From contig JAKQTN010000077.1 of the NCBI GenBank assembly GCA_029563075.1, forward strand, positions 115,824 to 179,823: 64,000 bases of DNA. The letters run 5' to 3'. Positions within the stretch are counted from its first letter, which is position 1. Every line of letters begins with the position of its first letter. The position numbers and the translations under genes are program-made. This document shows, piece after piece, positions 1-7,961 of the stretch. The notes under the pieces were generated by a model. That model saw nothing but the letters and a program-made list of their open reading frames with translations. It ran no database searches and was not told where the DNA came from. The DNA is from Pseudomonadota bacterium (GTDB taxonomy: Bacteria; Pseudomonadota; Gammaproteobacteria; Burkholderiales; Methylophilaceae).

Positions 1-2
1 CA

Positions 3-1379
3 CGCCTACAGATGTTAATTCTGGACGAAGCCGACCGCATGTTGGACATGGGTTTCCTGCCTGATGTTGAGCGCATTTGCAGCCAACTCTCAACTGAGCG
101 CCAAACGCTGTTGTTTTCAGCCACTTTAGATGGTGACATTGCTAGAATCGCAAAACAAATTCTTAAAAATCCTAAAACCATTCAAGTAGCAACGCAAAAA
201 GAAAAACACGCTAATATTGAACAGCGTTTGCATTATGTCGATGACATGACGCACAAAAACAAACTGCTTGAGCATTTGTTGATTGCACCTGATATGAATC
301 AAGTCATTATCTTCACCAGCACCAAGCGCCATGCGGACGTATTGGCCGAAGATTTATACGCCGCTGGTCATAAAACAGCCGCTTTGCATGGCGACATGAC
401 CCAAGGCGCGCGTAACCGTACGCTGACTAAATTGCGCCATGGCGATGTAAAAGTGCTAGTCGCCACCGATGTCGCTGCACGCGGCATTGATGTACAAGGC
501 ATTAGCCATGTGATTAACTACGACTTGCCCAAATTTGCCGAGGACTATGTACACCGCATCGGCCGAACCGGCCGTGCCAACAATACTGGAATCGCGATCT
601 CATTCGCTTCGAATATGGATCGACACATCCTGCGTAAAATCGAACAATTCACGGGCCAGCGTCTGGAAGCCGCAGTGATTGAAGGTTTTGAGCCAAAACG
701 TGCCATGAAGATAAACGGTGCTCCAGGTAAATCTGGTGGCAGTCGTGGCTCAGAAAGATCGAACCGCAATGAAAGATCACACACACCTGGCGGTCGTGGC
801 GGTTATCAACCGCGCGATAACAATCGCGCTAGTTTTGGCGACCGTATCATGGGTGAAAAACCAAGCGGCAGACCTAACCATAAATCAAACGACAGAGGCG
901 ACTTTAAATCTAGCGACAGACCACAAGGTCGCACATTTGCTGATAGGTCTGATAGACCAGTGCGCAATGTTGAGCGTTTTACCAATAACGAATCTGCCGG
1001 TAATCGTGAATCAAAACCCACCGAAATTAACGGCAACAGCCGCAGCTATACTAAAGATACCGATATGCAATTTGCACGAGAATTAAGCAAAGGCTTTGGC
1101 GGAAAAAGTAATGGCGACAGAGCTTCTAATGATAGAGGCGCTGCACCAAAATCTTATGCGCGCAAGCCTGAAGGCAGTTTTGGCGCACGTCCTAATCGTA
1201 GCGAAGGCGGTCGTTCTGTGCCTCGTGGCGATGCACCTCGTGTAGCCACTGGCGAAAAATTTGGTAATCCACGTCCTCAACGCGGCAATGACCGCCCTGC
1301 CTCTAGCGGACGCTCAAGCGCCAGCACAGGCCGTAGTGGTGGTGACGCAAGCCCTAGACGCCCTCGTAGTTTTGCTTAA
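3..1379 (+). CDS. DEAD-box ATP-dependent RNA helicase (RhlE-like), 5' end outside window
   Basis: ATP-dependent RNA helicase of the DEAD-box superfamily II, probably acting in ribosome assembly or RNA decay. The reading frame is open to the window edge, so the Q motif and Walker A lie outside. Visible in order are the DEAD motif (LDEAD), motif III (FSAT), VIIFTSTK, motif V (VLVATDVAARGIDV) and motif VI (HRIGRTGRA). After the core comes a tail of about 210 residues rich in Arg, Gly, Ser and Asn with many RG/DR steps, typical of the RNA-binding extension of RhlE/DeaD-type helicases. The next gene starts 9 bases downstream on the same strand and encodes a second helicase of the same family. Family is certain; the exact paralogue name is not. 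Confidence 0.93.
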   Translation, partial: RLQMLILDEADRMLDMGFLPDVERICSQLSTERQTLLFSATLDGDIARIAKQILKNPKTIQVATQKEKHANIEQRLHYVDDMTHKNKLLEHLLIAPDMNQVIIFTSTKRHADVLAEDLYAAGHKTAALHGDMTQGARNRTLTKLRHGDVKVLVATDVAARGIDVQGISHVINYDLPKFAEDYVHRIGRTGRANNTGIAISFASNMDRHILRKIEQFTGQRLEAAVIEGFEPKRAMKINGAPGKSGGSRGSERSNRNERSHTPGGRGGYQPRDNNRASFGDRIMGEKPSGRPNHKSNDRGDFKSSDRPQGRTFADRSDRPVRNVERFTNNESAGNRESKPTEINGNSRSYTKDTDMQFARELSKGFGGKSNGDRASNDRGAAPKSYARKPEGSFGARPNRSEGGRSVPRGDAPRVATGEKFGNPRPQRGNDRPASSGRSSASTGRSGGDASPRRPRSFA

Positions 1380-1388
1380 GTCAATTTA

Positions 1389-2807
1389 ATGGAAACGATG
1401 ACCACTACTACAGAAATAAAATTTGACATGCTGGGCCTCGCAGCCCCTTTACTAAAGGCGGTTAGCGAGACTGGTTACACCACACCGACGCCGATACAAG
1501 CCAAGGCCATTCCTTTGGCTTTGCGAGGCCTGGATTTAATGGCGGGCGCGCAGACCGGAACAGGCAAAACGGCGGCGTTTGCGTTGCCGATTTTGCAAAA
1601 ACTGTTGCCGCTTGCAAGCAGCAGCACCTCACCAGCCAAACACCCCATACGCGCGCTGGTATTGACGCCAACGCGTGAATTGGCGATTCAGGTAGAGGAA
1701 AGCATTAAGGTTTATGCCAAGCACACCCCTCTGCGCAGCCTGGTGGTATTTGGCGGCGTAGACATTAAAACGCAAACGCCGCACTTAAAAACTGGTGTGG
1801 AAGTTCTAGTCGCGACACCCGGCAGATTGCTGGATCACGTAGAGCAAAAAACACTAAACTTGGGTCAGGTACAGATTCTAGTGCTCGACGAAGCGGATCG
1901 AATGCTTGACATGGGCTTTATGCCGGATTTGAAGCGCATTCTGGCTTTGCTGCCCAAACAACGTCAGAACCTGATGTTCTCTGCGACGTTTTCTAACGAA
2001 ATTAAAAAGCTGGCAGACGACTTTCTGACTAACCCGACATTAATCGAGGTAGCGCGCAGCAATGCAACGGCCGAAAATGTCACGCAAAAAGTGTATCTGG
2101 TCGAACAAAGCAGCAAGCAGGCACTACTCACGCAACTGCTGCAGGCCGACGACAGCAAACAAGTCATTATTTTCACCAAGACCAAACTTACTGCCAGCCG
2201 CTTGAGCCGTGCCTTGCAAAAGGAAGGCATTGCAGCCGATGCGATTCATGGCGACAAAAGCCAGAAAGAACGCATCGAAGCGCTGGATGCATTTAAAGCA
2301 GGCAAAATCATGGCCCTGGTTGCCACTGATGTTGCCGCACGCGGTCTGGATATTGACCAGCTGCCCATGGTGATTAATTACGAAATTCCGAGCGCCCCGG
2401 AAGATTATGTGCATCGCATTGGCCGCACAGGCCGCGCTGGTGCGAGTGGTGTGGCGATTTCTCTGGTATGTGAGGACGAAGAAAAATATCTCGCGGAAAT
2501 CGAAAAACTCATCAAGCGCACGATAGATAAAGAAAAAGCGGAAGTAAAAGCCAGCGCGCGCAAAACCAGTCATCGCGCCACGCGTGGGCCTGCCAAGCGC
2601 GATGAAGACCATGCCATTGAATCAAACAGAGCCAAACCACGCCAGACAGCGCGCAAGCCCTCTGCGGACCCCTGGTTTGACAAGCCTTACGAGCCTGCTG
2701 CAAACAGCAACAGCAAAGTCATCAGCAGCCTAAGCAGTACGCGCAAGGCGCCAGTAGCAGCATTACTGGGCGGCCTAAAATCAGGCAGCCCGAAACTTAA
2801 CAAATAG
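1389..2807 (+). CDS. DEAD-box ATP-dependent RNA helicase (RhlE-like)
   Basis: A complete 472-residue DEAD-box RNA helicase. It has the Q motif (TPTPIQ, about 33-38), Walker A AQTGTGKT (54-61), PTRELAIQ, DEAD (about 166-169), FSAT, VIIFTKTK, VATDVAARGLDI and HRIGRTGRAG. The C-terminal tail of about 95 residues is basic and Lys/Arg/Ser-rich, but lacks the RG repeats of the preceding helicase. The annotated ATG at 1389 has an alternative three codons later (1398); neither has a strong Shine-Dalgarno. It probably shares a transcript with the upstream helicase (gap 9 bases). It converges on the GGDEF-EAL gene with only 5 bases between stop codons. Confidence 0.94.
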   Translation: METMTTTTEIKFDMLGLAAPLLKAVSETGYTTPTPIQAKAIPLALRGLDLMAGAQTGTGKTAAFALPILQKLLPLASSSTSPAKHPIRALVLTPTRELAIQVEESIKVYAKHTPLRSLVVFGGVDIKTQTPHLKTGVEVLVATPGRLLDHVEQKTLNLGQVQILVLDEADRMLDMGFMPDLKRILALLPKQRQNLMFSATFSNEIKKLADDFLTNPTLIEVARSNATAENVTQKVYLVEQSSKQALLTQLLQADDSKQVIIFTKTKLTASRLSRALQKEGIAADAIHGDKSQKERIEALDAFKAGKIMALVATDVAARGLDIDQLPMVINYEIPSAPEDYVHRIGRTGRAGASGVAISLVCEDEEKYLAEIEKLIKRTIDKEKAEVKASARKTSHRATRGPAKRDEDHAIESNRAKPRQTARKPSADPWFDKPYEPAANSNSKVISSLSSTRKAPVAALLGGLKSGSPKLNK

Positions 2808-2812
2808 CAGGC

Positions 2813-4525
2813 CTATCTTTTAAGCCAGATTTCCATCTCTTTTGCTTCAATCGGCGGCGAGTAAAAATAGCCCTGCACATTTTTACAGCCGCTCTCCGAA
2901 AGAATATCCGCCTGTAACTGGTTTTCTACGCCCTCGCCCACCAGTTGCAGTCCCAGCGCGTCACCTAAGGCCACAATCGCTTTTACAATAACACGATCTT
3001 CCGCACTGCTTACCAGTCCATCCACAAAAGATCGGTCAATTTTCACCTCATCCACCGCCCAGCGCTTGAGGTATAGCAACGAGGAATGCCCCATGCCAAA
3101 ATCATCCAGAGAGATGCCGAAACCAGCCTCTTTGATTTGACGCATGTTCTTCTTGACGGTGTCGCCTTCTTCCAGCAGCGCATGTTCGGTAATTTCGATA
3201 CACATCATTTGCGGGGATATGCCGTATTTATCCGTCACCGAGTTCAGCATTTTGACCAGACTCTCTGATCGCAGATGACGTGCCGAAATGTTGACAGAAA
3301 CGCGCGGCACATTTAAGCCCTTGTCTAGCCAGCTGCGAATTTTTGCACAGGTAACGTCCATTACCCACTCGCCAATCTGGTTGATCAACGACGATTGCTC
3401 GGCAATTTTAATGAACTCTAGTGGTGGAATTAAGCCGCGTTCCGGATGCCTCCAGCGCAGTAAAGCCTCCATGCCGACTAACTGATTTTTATCATTTTCT
3501 ATTTGCGGCTGGAACAGCACAAAAAACTGATTTTCCGTCAGTGCATGACGAATGCCGTTTTCCATATCCAGCCATTGATGCGCAATAAAATTCAGGTTGC
3601 TGGTATAAAACTCGAAATCGTTGCGGCCATTCTGTTTGGCGCGATACATCGCCAAATCCGCATATACCACCAATGTTTGCGGATCCTGCGTGTCGTCTGG
3701 ATACACGCTCACGCCGATACTCGTGGTGCAATACACACGCTGCTGCAGAATTTCAAATGGGGTTGAAAATGCGGTGATAATGTCGCGCACCAAACGGTGC
3801 CCATCCTGCGGAGAAGCCCCCTCCATCAACATCACAAACTCATCGCCGCCCAGCCTGCATAGAATGTCGGTCGCGCGCGCCTTTTCAGTAATGCGCTTGG
3901 TCGCCATAATTAACAATTGGTCACCCGCCTCGTGCCCAAGCGTATCGTTGATTAATTTGAATCGATCCAGATCAAAGAACAGCAGCAGCACCTGCTGACC
4001 GGTACGTGCGGCCTTGGCAATAGCATGCTCCAACCTTTGCCTGAACAAACTGCGGTTTGGCAAACCCGTCAGCTCGTCATGCGATGCCAAAAACTCTACT
4101 TTACGATTGAGCGCCACAATTTCACTCACATCGCGCCCGACACCACGATAGCCGGCAAAGCTGCCATCATCCTCAAATACCGGCTTGCCGGAAATACGCA
4201 AGTAAGCCAGCTTGCCCAGCTCGTCGGTAAAATGCACTACATAATCCACAAAACGTTTATGCTCTTGCAAGGTTTTGAGCATTTCGTTAGATGTGTGGCT
4301 ATGGCAGGCCTCTGCCAGATCCGTCAGGCTATAAGAACTCAATCCTGCCGGCCCGCCTGTGGTCGCATTGATTTTTAATTGCTCATCCGACTCCCAGAAC
4401 CAGTCGGCTGAAGCCTCGGCAAAATCTCTAAAGCGCGCTTCACTTTTAATAAGCCGCTGTTTTTCTTCGTTTAACTCAATTATTTCTTTTGAGTTCTCGT
4501 TGTTTTCCGCAACCAAAATTTTCAT
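2813..4525 (-). CDS. PAS-GGDEF-EAL cyclic-di-GMP turnover protein
   Basis: Bifunctional signalling protein predicted to make or break cyclic-di-GMP. The 570 residues comprise a short N-terminal coiled coil (about 5-30), a PAS sensor domain (about 30-145), a GGDEF domain with intact GGDEF (226-230) and the RxxD inhibitory site RATD (217-220), and an EAL domain with MEALLRW (352-358) and DDFGMGHSSL. Active-site motifs of both catalytic domains look intact, so either activity is possible. No signal peptide or membrane segment is visible, so it should be cytosolic with a PAS-bound input. GGAAGG lies 6 bases before the ATG and supports this start. It is transcribed alone, convergent with the helicase pair. 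Confidence 0.93.
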   Translation of the reverse strand: MKILVAENNENSKEIIELNEEKQRLIKSEARFRDFAEASADWFWESDEQLKINATTGGPAGLSSYSLTDLAEACHSHTSNEMLKTLQEHKRFVDYVVHFTDELGKLAYLRISGKPVFEDDGSFAGYRGVGRDVSEIVALNRKVEFLASHDELTGLPNRSLFRQRLEHAIAKAARTGQQVLLLFFDLDRFKLINDTLGHEAGDQLLIMATKRITEKARATDILCRLGGDEFVMLMEGASPQDGHRLVRDIITAFSTPFEILQQRVYCTTSIGVSVYPDDTQDPQTLVVYADLAMYRAKQNGRNDFEFYTSNLNFIAHQWLDMENGIRHALTENQFFVLFQPQIENDKNQLVGMEALLRWRHPERGLIPPLEFIKIAEQSSLINQIGEWVMDVTCAKIRSWLDKGLNVPRVSVNISARHLRSESLVKMLNSVTDKYGISPQMMCIEITEHALLEEGDTVKKNMRQIKEAGFGISLDDFGMGHSSLLYLKRWAVDEVKIDRSFVDGLVSSAEDRVIVKAIVALGDALGLQLVGEGVENQLQADILSESGCKNVQGYFYSPPIEAKEMEIWLKR

Positions 4526-4681
4526 CTCCCGCCTTCCCCGCCTCAGGCCCGTTGTATATGCCCAGTCATCCGCATTAATATTATTATTTTTATAATGTGC
4601 AATTGTCTCTGAGTGCCGCTAAGTTATTAATCAAGATTGTATATCTAAAATCGCCAGCCTTGGTGAAGTCTACAAATTTGA

Positions 4682-4704
4682 AATCGATATTCAACTTATC
4701 GATT
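4682..4704 (-). terminator. hairpin at the 3' end of the globin gene (possible weak terminator)
   Basis: Perfect 8-bp inverted repeat AATCGATA / TATCGATT with a 7-base loop, spanning the globin stop codon. On the minus strand a short T-containing tract follows, but no clear T run. It could be a weak terminator or a 3'-end stabiliser of the purT-globin message. The stem is AT-rich, so confidence is low. Confidence 0.3.
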
Positions 4705-5115
4705 GCGCATAAAATCAGCCACGCCGTATAGCTGCTCGGCAAGCTTGATCATTAAATCTTCTTCAAAATTCAAGGTCTGCATGGCTTTTATCATGCAGTA
4801 CATCCACTGGTCGCGCTCGCTTTCACCTATGGAAAATGGCATGTGCCGGCGACGCAGCATGGGGTGCCCGTAACGTTCGATGTAAAGCTGCGGGCCGCCG
4901 GTCCAGCCCATCAAAAACATAAACAGTTTCTCTCGCGCGCTGGTTAAATCCGCCTGGTGCATGGCACGAATGCCTTTTGCCCTGGGGTCGCTATCCATCA
5001 CATCGTAAAAGGTTTCTACCAGCGTGCGGATTTTTTCTGTTCCGCCTTGTTCGCCGCCCAGCAGCTCGTAAAACGTGGATTTATTGCTGCCGGCTTCTTC
5101 AATTGTATTCAGCAT
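4696..5115 (-). CDS. group II truncated haemoglobin
   Basis: Small oxygen/NO-binding globin of the truncated (2-on-2) group II family, cytosolic, 139 residues. Diagnostic features are FYxLLGGE near the N-terminus, FMxLxGWTGGPxLY in the middle, LRRRHMPF with the proximal histidine (about His91), and the group II tryptophan of helix G (about Trp104, in DQWMYCM). The family is linked to oxygen chemistry, NO detoxification or redox protection. The gene begins 10 bases after the purT stop with an AGG-containing ribosome site, so the two are almost certainly co-transcribed. The reason for that pairing is unknown. Confidence 0.93.
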   Translation of the reverse strand: MLNTIEEAGSNKSTFYELLGGEQGGTEKIRTLVETFYDVMDSDPRAKGIRAMHQADLTSAREKLFMFLMGWTGGPQLYIERYGHPMLRRRHMPFSIGESERDQWMYCMIKAMQTLNFEEDLMIKLAEQLYGVADFMRNR

Positions 5116-5125
5116 CGACCTGGCC

Positions 5126-6337
5126 TTAGTCGCTGGTTTTTACCAGGCTGGCCACCAGTTTGGCGCGGCTTCTCGCTTCATCGGTATCTTTGCCTGTGGC
5201 GAGCGCCACGCCCATACGGCGTTTAACAAAAGACTGCGGTTTTCCGAACAAACGCACGTCGCTGCAAGGCACAGCCAGTGCGGCTTCCAGACCATCATAT
5301 TTCAAATTATTACTCTCTGCGCCGCCGTAAATCACGGCACTGGCGCCCGCGTTGGTCATGCTCACATCCACGGGCAAACCCAAAATTGCACGTGCGTGCA
5401 GTTCAAATTCGCTCAATCTTTGCGAACACATCGTCACCATGCCGGTGTCGTGCGGGCGCGGACTTACTTCGCTGAACCATACCTGATCGCCTTTAACGAA
5501 TAGCTCCACGCCAAATAATCCAACCCCGCCAAGCGCATCTGTGATGGTTTTGGCAACATGCTGCGCGGCTTTTAAGGCATTCGGCGTCATTACTTGCGGC
5601 TGCCAGCTTTCGACGTAATCGCCGCTTTTTTGTACGTGGCCAATCGGTTCGCAAAAATAAGTTTGAATCTCACCCGCCACATTTTTAGCGCGCACAGTCA
5701 ACAAGGTAATTTCGTAATCAAAATCAATCTGGCCTTCCACAATCACCACGCCCTGATTCACGCGTCCGCCAGTTGCGGCATAGTCCCAGGCGGCCTGTAC
5801 TTGCGATTTTTCCGTTACACGCGACTGGCCTTTGCCTGATGATGACATAGTCGGCTTAATAAAACATGGATAGCCAATCCCCGCGTCACCATTTTTTCCA
5901 TCAATAGCGGCTTGCAGGGCATCACAACTATGGGCGAATGCGTAAGGAGAAGTAGGTAATTTAAGCGCTTCCGCCGCCAGCCGGCGAATGCCTTCGCGGT
6001 TCATGGTGAGCTGTACGGCTTTAACAGTTGGAATGACAATGGCCAAACCTTCACGCTCAATCTCTGCCAGCGCATCGGTATTCAGCGCCTCGATTTCCGG
6101 CACAATTAAATGCGGTTTTTCTTTGGCTACCAGTGCTTTGAGTGCCGCCGCATCGGTCATATCAATGGTGTATGCGCGGTGCGCCACTTGATGTCCTGGC
6201 GCGTTCTCGTACCGATCCACCGCAATCACTTCAACGCCTAAACGTTGCAGTGCGATAATGACCTCTTTGCCCAGCTCGCCGCTGCCCAGCAGCATAACTT
6301 TGGTTGCAGTAGCGCTTAGTGGCGTGCCGATTTGCAT
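5126..6337 (-). CDS. purT: formate-dependent phosphoribosylglycinamide formyltransferase PurT
   Basis: Catalyses GAR + formate + ATP to formyl-GAR, the folate-independent form of the third step of purine synthesis. The protein follows PurT closely: [13 protein letters not shown] at the N-terminus, [13 protein letters not shown], the ATP-grasp segment [16 protein letters not shown] and [14 protein letters not shown] start at 6349 is possible, but the ATG at 6337 has GGAG placed 6 bases upstream and is preferred, giving about 403 residues. It heads a two-gene unit with the truncated haemoglobin. Use of formate suits a methylotroph, though PurT is widespread and not diagnostic. Confidence 0.96.
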   Translation of the reverse strand: MQIGTPLSATATKVMLLGSGELGKEVIIALQRLGVEVIAVDRYENAPGHQVAHRAYTIDMTDAAALKALVAKEKPHLIVPEIEALNTDALAEIEREGLAIVIPTVKAVQLTMNREGIRRLAAEALKLPTSPYAFAHSCDALQAAIDGKNGDAGIGYPCFIKPTMSSSGKGQSRVTEKSQVQAAWDYAATGGRVNQGVVIVEGQIDFDYEITLLTVRAKNVAGEIQTYFCEPIGHVQKSGDYVESWQPQVMTPNALKAAQHVAKTITDALGGVGLFGVELFVKGDQVWFSEVSPRPHDTGMVTMCSQRLSEFELHARAILGLPVDVSMTNAGASAVIYGGAESNNLKYDGLEAALAVPCSDVRLFGKPQSFVKRRMGVALATGKDTDEARSRAKLVASLVKTSD

Positions 6338-6394
6338 GAAAAACTCCATCGTGAAATTACTGAAATCATATCACGCCTAAGCTAAAATAATGAG

Positions 6395-6535
6395 GGACGA
6401 GTGCCGCTTAAGTATTATGATAAATTCAGTATTTGGGATGAAGCGCAAGGCGGACGCAACACAGAAAGCGAGATAGTACGGGCTTGTAGAGCGAGCTTGC
6501 AAATAGCGCCCAACGCCGCAATTTGCCCTAAAATG
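6395..6535. repeat. candidate dispersed intergenic repeat, copy 1
   Basis: Gene-free stretch between purT and the response regulator. It contains a GATAGTACG core flanked by GCGAG and CGCAAGG/CGCAAC words. The same words occur in similar order and spacing upstream of the ylqF gene (46633-46717). Two divergent copies in one window suggest a chromosomal repeat family rather than a promoter, but only two copies can be compared here. Confidence 0.4.
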
Positions 6536-6538
6536 ATG

Positions 6539-7948
6539 TTAGAGAGTGATGCCGTGCTTATCCATGCGATACCGCATCGTCATCCGCGTAATGCCCAATT
6601 GACGCGCGGCTTCTGATACATTGTGATGCGAGGCTTCCAGCGCATTTAGCAGCATGTGTTTTTCGGAAGCCTCCAGTGTGAGTTGCACTTGGTATTTTGC
6701 TTCATGCTGCTCAGGCCCGGTTGCAGGCAACGCCAAATCGGTTGCAGAGATTTGTGGCTGACTGCTCAACAGCACGGCACGGCTGATCTGGTGACGCAAC
6801 TCACGCACATTGCCCGGCCAGGTATATTGCAACAGCGCGGCAATAGCGGTCGGGCTAAGTGTATGTTTTTGCAAGCCGTAGCGCTTTTCTGTCAGGTTGA
6901 TAAAGTGCTTTGCCAACACTACCACATCATCCACACGCTCACGCAATGGCGCAAGCGCGATTGTCATCACATTCAAACGATAGTATAAATCCGAGCGGAA
7001 TGTTCCGGCATTCGCCATTTCGTGCAAATCTCGATTAGTGGCCGCAATGATGCGCGCTGGTACGTCGCGTTCTTTTGTAGAGCCCAGACGGCGTACTTTG
7101 CGGCGCTCGAGCACATTCAACAGCTTGGCTTGCAAGGCAAGCGGCAATTCACCGATCTCATCCAGAAATAATGTTCCGTCTTCCGCGGCCTCAATCAAAC
7201 CCGGGCGCGCACTAACCGCATTGGTAAATGCGCCTTTCTCGTGGCCGAATAATTCACTTTCAATCAGCTCGGCGGGCAGCGATGCACAATCCACATGCAC
7301 AAACGGTTTATCTTTATTGGCACAAGAAGCATGCAGCAAACGTGCCGCCACGTCCTTCCCGGTGCCCGTCTCACCGGCAATCAGTACCGTGGGCGGCACT
7401 GCGTCATTCATACTGCCCAACTGTGCAATTCTGGCAATTTGCAGGCGGAGGCTTTGAATTACAGGACTTTCACCAATCAGGCTTATGTTCTCTGCCGTAA
7501 GGACATTACGCTGGCGTGAATAATCCAAGCTGGTTTTGAGCTCGGCAGTCTTTTCGTTTTTCTGCACGATCAGCAAAAGCTCTTCTAAATCAATCGGCTT
7601 TTTAAGGTAGTCGTCTGCACCCAGCTTGATGGCATTCACGGCATCGCTAATGTCGCCGTAGGCCGTCATCACAATCACCGTGACACCACTTGCAACAAGC
7701 TCCGGCAACAAATCCATGCCATTGCCGTCTGGCAGGCGCATATCTAATAACACCAAGTCAGGCAAAAACTGCTTGGCAATTGCACGACCATCCTGTAGTG
7801 TTTCGGCATGCTCGCACTCAAACCCCGCCTTTTGCAAACGCTTCATTACGGCGCGTGCAAACAGCACCTCATCCTCCACAATCAATAATTTTATTGCTTG
7901 TTTTAGCTGAGGTATTTTGGGCTCCGAATGAATGTGTTGTGCGAGCAA
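6539..7948 (-). CDS. sigma54-dependent NtrC-family response regulator
   Basis: Transcriptional activator for RNA polymerase sigma54. Layout of the 469 residues: receiver domain with phospho-acceptor Asp about 69 (LVLLDMRLPDGNG), AAA+ domain with Walker A GETGTGKD (192-199), a sigma54-contact loop reading GAFTNA (about 239-244), LFLDEIGELP, and a C-terminal Fis-type helix-turn-helix (NVSEAARQLGITRMTMRYR). The start is a TTG preceded by AGAGG at 5 bases, which decides it. It lies 13 bases after the TonB-receptor stop, so the two probably form an operon. No histidine kinase is adjacent. The fifth loop residue is Asn rather than the usual Gly of GAFTGA; the key Thr is kept. Confidence 0.93.
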   Translation of the reverse strand: MLAQHIHSEPKIPQLKQAIKLLIVEDEVLFARAVMKRLQKAGFECEHAETLQDGRAIAKQFLPDLVLLDMRLPDGNGMDLLPELVASGVTVIVMTAYGDISDAVNAIKLGADDYLKKPIDLEELLLIVQKNEKTAELKTSLDYSRQRNVLTAENISLIGESPVIQSLRLQIARIAQLGSMNDAVPPTVLIAGETGTGKDVAARLLHASCANKDKPFVHVDCASLPAELIESELFGHEKGAFTNAVSARPGLIEAAEDGTLFLDEIGELPLALQAKLLNVLERRKVRRLGSTKERDVPARIIAATNRDLHEMANAGTFRSDLYYRLNVMTIALAPLRERVDDVVVLAKHFINLTEKRYGLQKHTLSPTAIAALLQYTWPGNVRELRHQISRAVLLSSQPQISATDLALPATGPEQHEAKYQVQLTLEASEKHMLLNALEASHHNVSEAARQLGITRMTMRYRMDKHGITL

Positions 7949-7961
7949 TTGAACCTCTTAA

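Noticed and set aside
718..1086. Open frame of 122 codons in the helicase tail
   Set aside because: It overlaps the RG-rich tail of the helicase in another frame; such low-complexity repeats leave alternative frames open by chance.
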